Assembly: GCA_029851415.1 (NCBI GenBank)
Contig: CM056742.1
Coordinates: 82,264,748-82,328,747 of the forward strand
DNA length: 64,000 bases
Reading direction: 5' to 3'
DNA from: Eretmocerus hayati
Taxonomy: Eukaryota > Arthropoda > Insecta > Hymenoptera > Aphelinidae
Each line of letters begins with the position of its first letter. Position 1 is the stretch's first letter. The notes under the pieces were generated by a model, which worked only from the letters and a program-made list of their open reading frames with translations, ran no database searches and was not told the DNA's origin. Below, piece after piece: positions 34,858 to 44,441 of the stretch. Both the position numbers and the translations under genes were made by a program.

Positions 34858-35453
34858 TTTCATCTTTCACTAATTCGTGAATCATTCTTCCATTCTTTAC
34901 CCCAAAATCATTGAACGCGTAGCTTCTTTAATCTAAGAATCGATTGCCTCAATTCAGAGTTGTTTGACAGAAGAGCATCATTATGCGTTTACATTCAAGT
35001 ACTATACGACTACCTCAATTTTTAAAAAAATTTCTCTCTTATTAGAGCACCCTCTCAATGATTGAAGATGAATTTCCTCAGTAATTATTGTCCGTAAACG
35101 TACAAAAATATAGCCACATTATAGTATGAGATGTATCAAGTCATCGCTCAGCCCATCCGGACTCTTGGCAATGGCTAATGGTGGAGGCATTCAGCCGTTG
35201 CACTGTTCTGTATGTCTGTGTCTCACCGAAGAGTAGTACAGTCATGCGCGGTGGGGAACCATCGCTACGAAGAGAGAGTATACGCAAGTAAGCCTGTGAA
35301 AAAGACAGAGAGAGCGCGAGAGAGAGAGAGAGCCCACTACGTCCACAGGTAAGACATACAGTGGGGGGGGGGGCATAATAGGTCTCCTACTCATCCACTG
35401 GCGAGGTGGGCGGGTGGGGCTTGTGCGAGTCGGCGAGTCCACATACCTGATGA
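34858..35453. other. Intergenic sequence with purine runs
   Basis: No gene seen. It contains a short GA-rich tract (35306-35335) and an 11-base poly-G (35363-35373). Confidence 0.5.
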
Positions 35454-35620
35454 CAGGGGTATCAAGCGTGGTAGAGTCCTTCCCCTCAAGCCCCTCCAGT
35501 CATGTGTAGAGCGCGCTGCGGCGTCGCAGGGAAGGGGCTCCTTCGCCGCGAGCCGCGACGCTCTCTGCACTTGACTGGAGGGGCTTGAGGGGAGGGACTC
35601 TACTACGCTTGACACCCCTG
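35454..35620. mobile_element. 167-bp hAT-type MITE with perfect 8-bp duplication
   Basis: The ends are CAGGGGTATCAAGCG and CGCTTGACACCCCTG, extending to ~48-bp arms. CCTGATGA flanks it on both sides (35446-35453 and 35621-35628). An 8-bp duplication with CAG...CTG ends is diagnostic of hAT transposition. The loop is GC-rich. Confidence 0.92.
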
Positions 35621-35628
35621 CCTGATGA

Positions 35629-37067
35629 GACGGGTAGGTGGTGGGGGGAGAGTGAGCACGAGAGAGGGCCTTTGTTCACGTTTCGCCAGGGTGCTACCAT
35701 AACTACTTCCCCATACTTGCCAATGGACAGATTGGCGTTATTCAGATAGCAATTCATGATCAGAGGGGTGACTTAATCAATTTTAGTGGAAAACCAATCA
35801 ATATTCGATTACATGTGAAAACGCTCAATTGATGAGTCTTGTACTTAAAACTGGATACGAGTATATGAAGACTCTCTCACGTGACGGAAGAAACAGTCAT
35901 CGCCGAAAGGTTGGACAGCTAACAACTAAAAATACTACTACTCCAGAGCCTAGGATTGCGGGTGAAGACAGATAGGGACCTGAGATAGAGCCATCCAAAG
36001 TATACAGTGCATTATAACATTGGCCGCTACCACTGAAGACCGGCATGACGCCATATGGCGTCGTGGTCTGATCGAACAGCATCCACCTTTGGTTTGGACA
36101 TACATAAGGGTCATGTAGGCACTTTGATTAGGGATTTCGGCGCTTTCTGATTTTCTAGAATGCCGGTACGCTAAGGGTTAAGGAGTGAGTGATATTTCTG
36201 CAAACTTTTTCACTCGTATTAATTTCAAATTCTTGAACAGTGATGCCCTCAATACAAGAACAAGAACTCAAATGAAACAGACATATCTATATCTCATTAT
36301 TCTTTTAAAAATTGAGAGTTCTTGAATATGACATCGATCCTGAAACTGATAAAAGTCATGGAATTGACCAGAGTATCATTTACCCTCCAGCTTGAGTATT
36401 GTAAAATTCACTCAAGATTCGATTCCCATTTTGGGTCCCAGAAATTGACCACCTCATCAATTCATGAAAATTCGAAATCATAACATCATCTCGTGCGCAC
36501 AACGAATCTTACAAAACAGACGCTCGTTTGTTCTAAGTTTGGTGATATTGATATCAAAGAACGCAAAAATGTATTTACCTATGTTGGTTAACAACAACAT
36601 GTTCCACGTGTCTAACTTCCGATCAAAATTACCGAAAGTCACGTGGTTTGGCAGGCAAGAGGTTCGACACATTCGGAAAGTATTATTTTCCACCAAGTGT
36701 ACCTGTTTATTCTCTTATTCCACTCCTTCTTAACTATTTCCATCCTTTGATACTCTGATGCCTTTCTTAGTGATTCTCACGTTGTATCCTCTATCTATCA
36801 TTCTTTGTATCCCTCTTCCCTTCTCTTCTCTTTCCCATCTTTCTGCTGCATTCATGAATCTTACACTGGAAATTCCTTCTCGCCCTTTCTCCACATGACC
36901 TCCAGTAGCGTTTCTTATATTCTCTTGCTGTTTGTCTTCAACACCCAAGCACCATATGCTTTTTTGAGTCCTTTTTTGCACAACCCTTCTATCTTCCATT
37001 GTGATGAGGTGAATGGCCTCACGCGTTAGAAGTATATCAGTTCGTACAAGCAGCCGAAAAGTATAGA
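35629..37067. other. Intergenic sequence with one repeat fragment
   Basis: No gene seen. Positions 36566-36720 match segment C of the giant element (GGTTAACAACAACAT and CACATTCGGAAA blocks), showing that this family is dispersed. Other small frames have no recognisable features. Confidence 0.5.
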
Positions 37068-37074
37068 GAGAGCG

Positions 37075-37116
<42 letters not shown>

Positions 37117-37163
37117 GAAAGGGAGAGAGAGAGAAATAGATGAGCGATCAGCTGTCATCACCG

Positions 37164-37197
<34 letters not shown>
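37068..37197. repeat. (GA)n followed by (GTC)n microsatellites
   Basis: A GA-rich tract (37068-37137) is followed by about ten GTC units (37165-37197). A frame reading through the second tract gives only a poly-Ser stretch. The region 37198-37470 has no recognised feature. Confidence 0.85.
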
Positions 37198-37198
<1 letters not shown>

Positions 37199-37468
37199 GA
37201 TGATCAGCTTGGCACGAGCCGCCGTCGCAAGCGAACGCGTTCCGTCGGATCGGAAGATTGTCCGTGTGCGATTGTGTGTGTACAGATATGTGTGTGAGAG
37301 TGGGCGATGCAAGTGTCCAACTTCGGGGTCATCGCCGAGAAGCCGCCCAGTCCGAGCCCTGGCCGTAAGCATGCGAGCAACCCGGCCTGTGGATATGTCA
37401 GCCCGGTTTCGAGGCTCCGGTTTTCTATGTGCGCAACAGACCTGGAGAATGATGAGTCTCTCTCTCGC

Positions 37469-37471
<3 letters not shown>

Positions 37472-37523
<52 letters not shown>
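37472..37523. repeat. (TC)n microsatellite, 5' flank of the CR1-like element
   Basis: About 26 TC units with one interruption, ending exactly where the CR1-like leader begins. The copy at position 641 starts at the same junction. Confidence 0.95.
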
Positions 37524-37525
<2 letters not shown>

Positions 37526-37817
37526 CGGTAAGTGCTTCCACACGCATCTAACATCGCTCCGTGTTTGAACATCTTTTTGACCACCAAAACGTCGTCCCGA
37601 GTGGCACTTTTTCGCAGATTGGACTTCCTCCTGCAGGCTCATACCACTGGAGCATCACTGCATGGCTCCTACTAGAGCCTGGGAGGAATAATTCCAATTC
37701 TGCAATTTCCAACAACAACATCGAGTTGGCAGTGCTTGGCGCGGAAAGTGAGCTTTCTGCGCATGCTCGGAGGTCGTCTGCTACGCTGGCTCGCCTCACC
37801 GCCTTGCTGTCTGCTGC

Positions 37818-39635
37818 ATGATGAGTGACAACACCTGCTGTTACTGCCACAAATCCTTGCGCGCGGGCAGCAAAGAATGCAGCATCTGCAAGGGATCAGC
37901 ACATGTCAAGTGCTCGATCTCATCCCGAGAAGCAGACACATGCAAAGGCTGTCTGGAGGTGAGTCAAATTCCAGCCGCACAATTGAAATCGAGTGCGTCG
38001 AAGCAGACGACTACGACTTCTCGCCTCAGCATGCAAACAGTCAGAGGGAGAGAGAAGGAGAATACGAACTCGCAAAGACGTGTGAGTAATCAGCCCATCT
38101 CACACACGCGACTCAGCTCGCGCGCTGCGACAGGATTGTCTCCCCCCGCTCCGCAGCATACCACCGCTGCGCGCCGCAGCGCGAAGCTCCCCACCACCAA
38201 TGCCTCTCTTTCCACCAAAAGGCCCCAGCTCGCGCTAGAGGGGGATATGCTATCGCCTGCAGATCTGTCTCCGTCAAGTGGCGCCACCCTGCAGCAGTCC
38301 AACACAGTAGAGCCCGCGAATTTTCAAAAGCAGCGAACGGACGCGCGGCTCAATGCTACCACCCAGTCGCTGCTCACCATACCACCTGTGGACCACGCTG
38401 TTGGGTCGGTAGAAAGTAACAGCCGCAACATCTCGGGACAACCTGCAGTACCATCAGCATTGACAACGACGAAGTCTCCTGAACCTGAATGGGTATTTAT
38501 AGCGCAGTCTACACTGGACCTCTTTTATCAACAATATGACATGCTCCGGGATCAGCTCGTCGAAATAAAATCTCTCGTGAGTCGACAAAACGTTGCCATT
38601 CCCTCTCCACCTCTCACGCCAGCAGTGAAAGAGGTGGATGATCGCCTGTTGGAACGTGTATCTTCTCTCGAGAGACTTATCGAGAGGCAGAACTCCCAGC
38701 TGGAGGAGCTTTGCTTGGATCACCAGCTTCTCCTGGAGCAGAATACCACCATGAAAGGCCAGCTTTCCACTCTGACTGAGCTATTAGAAGGTCACCAGTG
38801 TAGTCTGCGAGATAGAGAATGTAGAATTAACGAGAATAGTAATGTCGAATCGCCACATCAATCCTCGTTTCCTCTTATTCCACCTAGGATGGACAAGTCC
38901 CCCCACTCACATGCTGGGAAGCAGCGACAGGGACACGGCAGTGACGGCCTTGAGCGCTGTAAATTGATTATTAATGGAGTTTTGAAAGAAAATTCAATGG
39001 CCTCACCGGCACAATTATCTGATATTTCTTACGCAGTGCTCAAGTCCATCCTCCCCTCACTGGAGAGGGCAGACATTGCTGATGTTCATGTCCTGCAACC
39101 AGGGCATGCGTCTGGGGAGAGGCCTCCAACTGGAAATCGCGATTCGGTCCCATCTTCCCGAGCCCCAGCTGCCATCTCGCGTTCTTTACCATCATGCTTA
39201 GTCCAACTCTCCAGTAGCCGACTAGTCGGGAAAGTGATTCGGGCTAAACGTTCAATCGCCAATAATTATTTCACGGCTAATAACATCCAGTCTGATCTAC
39301 TTGATCCAGATGTGAAATCTCATGTGCCAGACCGTAAAATCTTCATAAATGAAATGCTCCCCCGCGAAAAGTACAAGAAGTATATACGTTTGAGGTCAGT
39401 TGCACGCGGTTTGGGACTACGATACGTCTGGCACAGCGGTGGACGTTTCTGGGTTAGGCGGAAGAATGGTGAGCGAGCGCACACGTTCGAGTCCCTCGCT
39501 GATCTGCAGGTCATTCAAACGGCCTGTCGAAGTGTTCCAAAACGTACTCGTGCGTCCTCTAACAACAACCAGAGCTGCACAGTCGTTCCGGAGCAAAACG
39601 GGGTTCCGGCAGCAGAATCAGTGGAGACTCCTTGA
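37818..39635 (+). CDS. CR1-like ORF1: PHD finger, coiled coil and RRM-like C-terminal domain
   Basis: 605 residues from the first of two consecutive ATGs. Residues about 5-45 form a Cys/His-rich PHD-type finger (CCYCHKSLRAGSKECSICKG, then H and further Cys). A long Ser/Thr/Ala-rich linker follows. Residues about 245-330 form a leucine-rich coiled coil (ERVSSLERLIERQNSQLEEL). The C-terminal ~200 residues contain LIINGVLKE, IFINEMLPREKYKKY and RYVWHSGGRFWVRRKNGE, typical of the nucleic-acid-binding domain in ORF1p-like proteins. It would bind element RNA as a ribonucleoprotein. It ends in UGA in the same frame as ORF2. Confidence 0.88.
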   Translation: MMSDNTCCYCHKSLRAGSKECSICKGSAHVKCSISSREADTCKGCLEVSQIPAAQLKSSASKQTTTTSRLSMQTVRGREKENTNSQRRVSNQPISHTRLSSRAATGLSPPAPQHTTAARRSAKLPTTNASLSTKRPQLALEGDMLSPADLSPSSGATLQQSNTVEPANFQKQRTDARLNATTQSLLTIPPVDHAVGSVESNSRNISGQPAVPSALTTTKSPEPEWVFIAQSTLDLFYQQYDMLRDQLVEIKSLVSRQNVAIPSPPLTPAVKEVDDRLLERVSSLERLIERQNSQLEELCLDHQLLLEQNTTMKGQLSTLTELLEGHQCSLRDRECRINENSNVESPHQSSFPLIPPRMDKSPHSHAGKQRQGHGSDGLERCKLIINGVLKENSMASPAQLSDISYAVLKSILPSLERADIADVHVLQPGHASGERPPTGNRDSVPSSRAPAAISRSLPSCLVQLSSSRLVGKVIRAKRSIANNYFTANNIQSDLLDPDVKSHVPDRKIFINEMLPREKYKKYIRLRSVARGLGLRYVWHSGGRFWVRRKNGERAHTFESLADLQVIQTACRSVPKRTRASSNNNQSCTVVPEQNGVPAAESVETP

Positions 39636-39638
39636 CTA
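39633..39638 (+). promoter_or_regulatory. In-frame UGA-CUA between ORF1 and ORF2, candidate stop-codon readthrough site
   Basis: ORF1 ends CCT-TGA-CTA and the same frame continues open into ORF2. UGA followed by CUA is an established efficient readthrough context in several viruses and in animal genes. ORF2 has no ATG before the endonuclease: the first in-frame ATG is about 40037, inside that domain. Readthrough or reinitiation therefore seems necessary to make ORF2. Confidence 0.6.
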
Positions 39639-42563
39639 AATACGGCTGCTGAGGAGCGACGGGGGAGTGGAGGTTCCTTAAAAGCGGGATTTATCAACCT
39701 TAACTCCCTGACAGATAAGATTGAGCATCTACGCTTGCTCGTCGCCAACGATCCCTCCTACCATCTATTTGGGGTGGCTGAGTCGAAGCTAGATGAGTAT
39801 GTGGATGACAGTCTCGTTCAGATACCGGGTTTTTCTCTGTTGAGACAGGATCGAAACAGAGAGGGTGGTGGGGTTGCCTTGTATGTACGCAATGATTTCA
39901 AGGTAGAGAAGCTAATTTCGTCTAAAACTTTTGGCCCAGGGAAACCTGGTGTTCCTGAATTTCTTTCCTGTAGCGTACAGCAGGGTAACTCCCCTCCAAT
40001 TTTAGTCGTGGTAATTTACAGACCCCCGAAAATCGCCATGCAGAAGGATGACGGGCTGTTTGGCTCGTTACGCCGACTGTGTGGGGATTATAGTCACAAA
40101 ATTATAATGGGACATCTGAACGCGGATTTGTTAGACACTGCTCACCCTGACACCAAGACACTGACTGCACTGACAGAAGAACTTGCCTTGCAGATAGTGC
40201 AGCATGGCCCGACTCACCAACACACCCCCAATACATCTCATACATGGATTGACCACATTTACGTAGATGACAATGACATCGTTACAGACTTTCAAAACAG
40301 ACTCCTGCCCAGTTTCGGCAGGCACTCGGTCATAGACGTCACCATCAACGTCTTCACTCCCACTCCGCCAAAAATTTCCTTTACTTATAGGGATTTTCGT
40401 AATATCACTCCGGAGATGCTAAATGACCGTCTGCTTCGCTGCGACTGGACAGCTCTTGAAAATGCCGAAACCAGCTTGGAAGACGCAATTCACTGCTTGA
40501 ATGAGAATTTAATGACTGTTATAGATGAATTAGCGCCCGAAAAAACTATCAACCCGCGAAAAAATGATGCTCCTTGGATTGGTCCTGAGTTGAGGGTGCT
40601 CATGAATAAGCGAGATGCGACGCGCAGGCGCTGGGAACGAAATCAACGTAACCAGCGCAAGTGTCCTGAGCTTCAAAGTGAGTATTTTCGGCTTAGCGAA
40701 GAGGTCGACTTGCGCATGGAACAAGAGCGTAACTCCTTCCTTCAAAACCATCTATCAGACGCTCTTGATCAACATAAGAACATCTGGAAGGAAATGCGCA
40801 ACCTCGGCCTCCTGCCTAAGAGCAAAGAGGAGGAACTTCACGGTTTCACACCGGATGAGTTGAACGCTCACTTTGCGGGAGTTTCCGTTTCACCTCACGA
40901 AAATATAGATGAAGCAATGGACGATATAAATTCGGCTTCAGAGGAGGGTTTTAATTTTAAGCCTACAAATTTCAATAACGTAGTCCTTGCTATCAAACAT
41001 TTTTCCTCGCAAGCCCGTGGGTCAGACGGGATTCCCCAAAGCGTGATCGCGAAGGCTCTTCCGGCTATTGGTGATCTTATTGTACATATTTTCAACTCCT
41101 CTTTCGCTCATAGCACTTTTCCCGAGGCTTGGAAGCAAGCACAGCTGATCGCACTGAAAAAGACTGCCGCTCCATCAACGGTCTCGGACTTCCGTCCTAT
41201 AGCGCTGCTGTGTTTTCTCGCCAAGGTCCTGGAAAAAATCGCACACGACCAAATCACGGAGTACTTAAAACAAGAGGAATTACAAGATCGCTTCCAGACT
41301 GGTTTCAGGCAATACCATAGCACCCAGGCAGCTCTACTAAAGTTGACAGATGACTTCAGAGTAGGCATTGACAAGAAGAAGATCACCTTGCTCCTGCTTT
41401 TTGACTTTAGTAAAGCTTTTGACACGATATCACCATCTAAGCTGTTGAGTAAACTTCGAAATCTTGGCTTTTCGAGATCGGCACTTCTGTGGATAAAATC
41501 ATACTTACAAGGTCGCACCCAAAAAGTCACTTCAAAATCTGGTAATTCTGATTGGCTTGAAACCAATCTGGGTGTTCCACAGGGTTCCGTTCTCGGGCCT
41601 TTACTCTTCAGCTTATATGTCAATGATTTACCTGGTTTGCTAGACGGAAAGTCGGTACATCATCTATTTTATGCGGACGACCTCCAAATTTATCTCCAAG
41701 TCGAGAAAACTAAAATCAGGGAGGGCATCGCTCGGCTGGGTGAAATAGGACGACTAGTTGCCGAATGGGCCAAGAGTTCCGGACTGTGTCTCAACGCTGG
41801 CAAGACCAAGGCAATCTACTTCAGCTCTGAGAGGAATATCAAAGATCTGAAGAGAATGGACTTGCCTGGGGTTGAGATACAGGATGGAAATTTCATCCCG
41901 TTCAGTGATACGGTTGTGAGTCTCGGTGTTACACTTGATAGTGAACTGACGTGGAAACCGCACATTGACCAAGTTACTAAGAAAGTTAACAGAGCCCTAT
42001 ACGGTTTGCGGTTTTTTAGGGCGTGTATCACCAGACCTCTCCGGATTCGCCTAGTCGAGTCATTGGTTCAACTGCATCTAGATTACTGCACAGTCGTGTA
42101 CCTCGACGCCAAGGACGAACAGCGGCAACGGATACAGAGACTGAGCAATTCATGTGTGAGATTCATCTTTGATCTTAGGAGAGACGAGCACATCACCCCG
42201 TTTAGGGAGCGATTGGGTTGGTTACGTACTGATTCGCGGAGAATGTACTTCGCAGCACTTTTAATGCATAAGATCATGCATTTGGGAGAACCTGGCTACC
42301 TTGCTGCGATGTTTACCAGGTACCAATCCGAACGCCCCGCACGCGGTGATACAGAAGAGCGGGTACTCAAAGTTCCCAATATGAGACTTGAGTATGGAAG
42401 AAGATCTTTCCAGGTTCAATGTGCTCATTTGTGGAACTTTCTCCCTCCGGGCTTTCGGCAGCTGGGGAAGATATCGTTGTTTAAAGAGGCCTTAAAAGAT
42501 CTCTTGATGACGAAGACTCCTCAGAAGATTGATGTGGAGAAGAAGCATTATTTTAATCTATGA
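39636..42563 (+). CDS. CR1-like ORF2: endonuclease and reverse transcriptase
   Basis: About 975 codons in the ORF1 frame. The endonuclease begins at GFINLNSLTDKIEHL (residue ~18) and shows FGVAESKLDE, VVVIYRPPK, a degenerate GHLNADLLD and a final GRHSVIDV, where SDH is usual. Reverse transcriptase follows with ARGSDGIPQSV, DFRPIALLCFLAKVLEKI, FDFSKAFDTIS, LGVPQGSVLGPLLFSLYVND, and catalytic FYADDLQIYLQ. The C-terminus is the usual thumb and tail of CR1/Jockey-like elements. The endonuclease nicks the target and the RT primes on it. The frame is intact throughout. Confidence 0.9.
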   Translation, partial: LNTAAEERRGSGGSLKAGFINLNSLTDKIEHLRLLVANDPSYHLFGVAESKLDEYVDDSLVQIPGFSLLRQDRNREGGGVALYVRNDFKVEKLISSKTFGPGKPGVPEFLSCSVQQGNSPPILVVVIYRPPKIAMQKDDGLFGSLRRLCGDYSHKIIMGHLNADLLDTAHPDTKTLTALTEELALQIVQHGPTHQHTPNTSHTWIDHIYVDDNDIVTDFQNRLLPSFGRHSVIDVTINVFTPTPPKISFTYRDFRNITPEMLNDRLLRCDWTALENAETSLEDAIHCLNENLMTVIDELAPEKTINPRKNDAPWIGPELRVLMNKRDATRRRWERNQRNQRKCPELQSEYFRLSEEVDLRMEQERNSFLQNHLSDALDQHKNIWKEMRNLGLLPKSKEEELHGFTPDELNAHFAGVSVSPHENIDEAMDDINSASEEGFNFKPTNFNNVVLAIKHFSSQARGSDGIPQSVIAKALPAIGDLIVHIFNSSFAHSTFPEAWKQAQLIALKKTAAPSTVSDFRPIALLCFLAKVLEKIAHDQITEYLKQEELQDRFQTGFRQYHSTQAALLKLTDDFRVGIDKKKITLLLLFDFSKAFDTISPSKLLSKLRNLGFSRSALLWIKSYLQGRTQKVTSKSGNSDWLETNLGVPQGSVLGPLLFSLYVNDLPGLLDGKSVHHLFYADDLQIYLQVEKTKIREGIARLGEIGRLVAEWAKSSGLCLNAGKTKAIYFSSERNIKDLKRMDLPGVEIQDGNFIPFSDTVVSLGVTLDSELTWKPHIDQVTKKVNRALYGLRFFRACITRPLRIRLVESLVQLHLDYCTVVYLDAKDEQRQRIQRLSNSCVRFIFDLRRDEHITPFRERLGWLRTDSRRMYFAALLMHKIMHLGEPGYLAAMFTRYQSERPARGDTEERVLKVPNMRLEYGRRSFQVQCAHLWNFLPPGFRQLGKISLFKEALKDLLMTKTPQKIDVEKKHYFNL

Positions 42564-42896
42564 TAGGCTTGGGTTTTTATTTTTGGCTTACGATTAGTTT
42601 TACGTGACCTTCTGTCACCTGACTGAAGCAAACTGTGATATTTTCTCTTTTGTGAACCCATGCTCTCAGATTTTAGACATATGCGAATTCGCAATTGTAA
42701 TGACTAGTCACAATTTGTGATATGTACCTGTCCTTGACCAAATCGCTTGTGTTATATGTATTTTACACCTTTTCTTTTTATTTTTATTTTTGAATTTTTG
42801 AAAACTCAATTATTTCTAGAATTATGCAACATATGTAAAAATATGTGGGTTATATTTTGTCTTATGACGAATAAAGGACATCAATCAATCAATCAA

Positions 42897-42914
42897 TCTC
42901 TCTCTCTCTCTCTC
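42897..42914. repeat. (TC)9 microsatellite, 3' flank of the CR1-like element
   Basis: Follows the ATCA repeats directly. With 37472-37523 it shows the element lies in a TC microsatellite. Confidence 0.9.
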
Positions 42915-44441
42915 ACGCGTAATATTTATGTTCGTTTACCGGGTGGAATAGTTGCGTGATATTGTACAGATGATGTACCAGAATTCATATATTCCTTTTC
43001 TTATAATAAACGTTCGAAGGTTACAGAAAGTAACCCACAGTTAACATAAAATATTGTGTTGGAGTTCAGCTCATTTATTGAATGTAGGAGCGCGATGAAT
43101 ATATGTGGGTATATTCCCAGAGGTCTATAGATATCGTGAATAGAAAGAATAGATCCGCAGAAATTCCTCATCTCTTCGGGATGAGATGCAAGAGATAGTG
43201 GTGATTACTAATGGGCTCATTACCCTATCGCATTGGCCCCCAACATTTAATTAATTATTGTGCTCTGAAACCTTGTGTAACGCGTTTCGCGCATAAATGC
43301 TCATCAGCATTCGTGAAATCGTTGCGTGAAATGAAAACGAGCACAGTCATTAAAATCCACCCCGAAAATAGAGCCTCAAGTGTTGAAATATGTTGAATTG
43401 GAGAATTTCATGCAGAAATTTTTTAAAATCTTTGTTGAAGGATAAATTTTGAGAGACATAGAATTGATAGAAAGCGCGCCAAGGCCAAGCATAGCCGGCG
43501 AGCAATAGAGTCATGTACCTCACGTGTAAACATAAGATCGCGTGATACGTCTATAAATAGCAAGCTCCGTAAGCGTCAACACGAGTCGAGGACAGTTTTT
43601 TTCCTAGTAGTGAGAATAAAATTTCCTGAATTTCCAACAGCCAAATAGAGGCATCATGAAGTTCAGCAGACATATATATATATATATATACATCCATATA
43701 GCTATAAATACTGGGACGCCGATATGGATTCATAAAATCTGGGACGAAAAAGAGTATATTTTCCCAAATACTGGGATTTTTCCAAAAACGTGTAAAAATG
43801 GAAATTTTGGGTTGAAAGTATTTTTTTATTCAAACACTAAACCATCCCTCGTGGGAGATAACCGCCGAGGAGATAACAGACGTGTGCTTAGACTTCGTTT
43901 TGCGTTCAAAACACTAACCATCCCTCGTGGGAGATAACCGCCGAGGAGATAACAGAACTTTGCTTAGAAAGTGGTTTTTTTCAAAATATCACGAAATTTT
44001 CACGCGTCCCAGAAAATAGCAAAATATATTATTCGCCGCGTCCCAGAATATATGAATCTAGAAGGAGGCCTTCCGGGACGTCCTAGAATTTAGAACGCGT
44101 CCCGGAATTTGGCAAAATATCGCTGAAATGACGTCATCGCGTCCCGGAATCTCTAGTTAAAGAAGTGTATATATATATATATATATATATATGAATACAG
44201 ATATAGATATAGCATTTCAATTTTGCCTCGATCAGTTTGACCGATTTTTTATGATAAGAGAATATTTGGCATGATAGAATAATGAATAATGATGGCGTGA
44301 TTCCCACAAGCGTGATATGAAAGTGAGGAAATAGTGAAATTGAGAATTCTGATTTCTGACCCGTATGAATTTTTATTTGTAGTAAGACGAGTGATATGAA
44401 ATTTTGATAAAATAGCTGGATCTTACATAAATAGCCACATA
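42915..44441. repeat. AT-rich spacer with short repeats and (TA)n runs
   Basis: No gene seen. Positions 43671-43691 and 44167-44192 are TA repeats. Between them GGGACG / CGTCCC motifs recur in both orientations (43712, 43739, 44004, 44037, 44077, 44097, 44140). A ~70-bp direct repeat with CCATCCCTCGTGGGAGATAA occurs twice (43847-43974). It may contain the 5' region of the Gypsy element downstream, but no LTR was found. Confidence 0.5.

Larger units (their letters stand above)
37524..42896 (+). mobile_element. Full-length CR1-like non-LTR retrotransposon flanked by (TC)n
   Basis: The 5.4-kb element has a ~294-bp leader, ORF1 (37818-39635), ORF2 (39636-42563) and a ~330-bp 3' UTR ending in AATAAAGGACATCAATCAAT, i.e. 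short ATCA repeats instead of poly-A. (TC)n lies on both sides (37472-37523 and 42897-42914). Neither ORF has a frameshift, so the copy could be functional. Repeated 3' ends of this kind occur in the CR1/L2 group. The exact clade needs a tree. Confidence 0.9.

Noticed and set aside
37140..37568. 142-codon frame through (GTC)n and (TC)n repeats as a Ser-rich protein
   Set aside because: Coding appearance comes from two microsatellites and part of the CR1-like leader.
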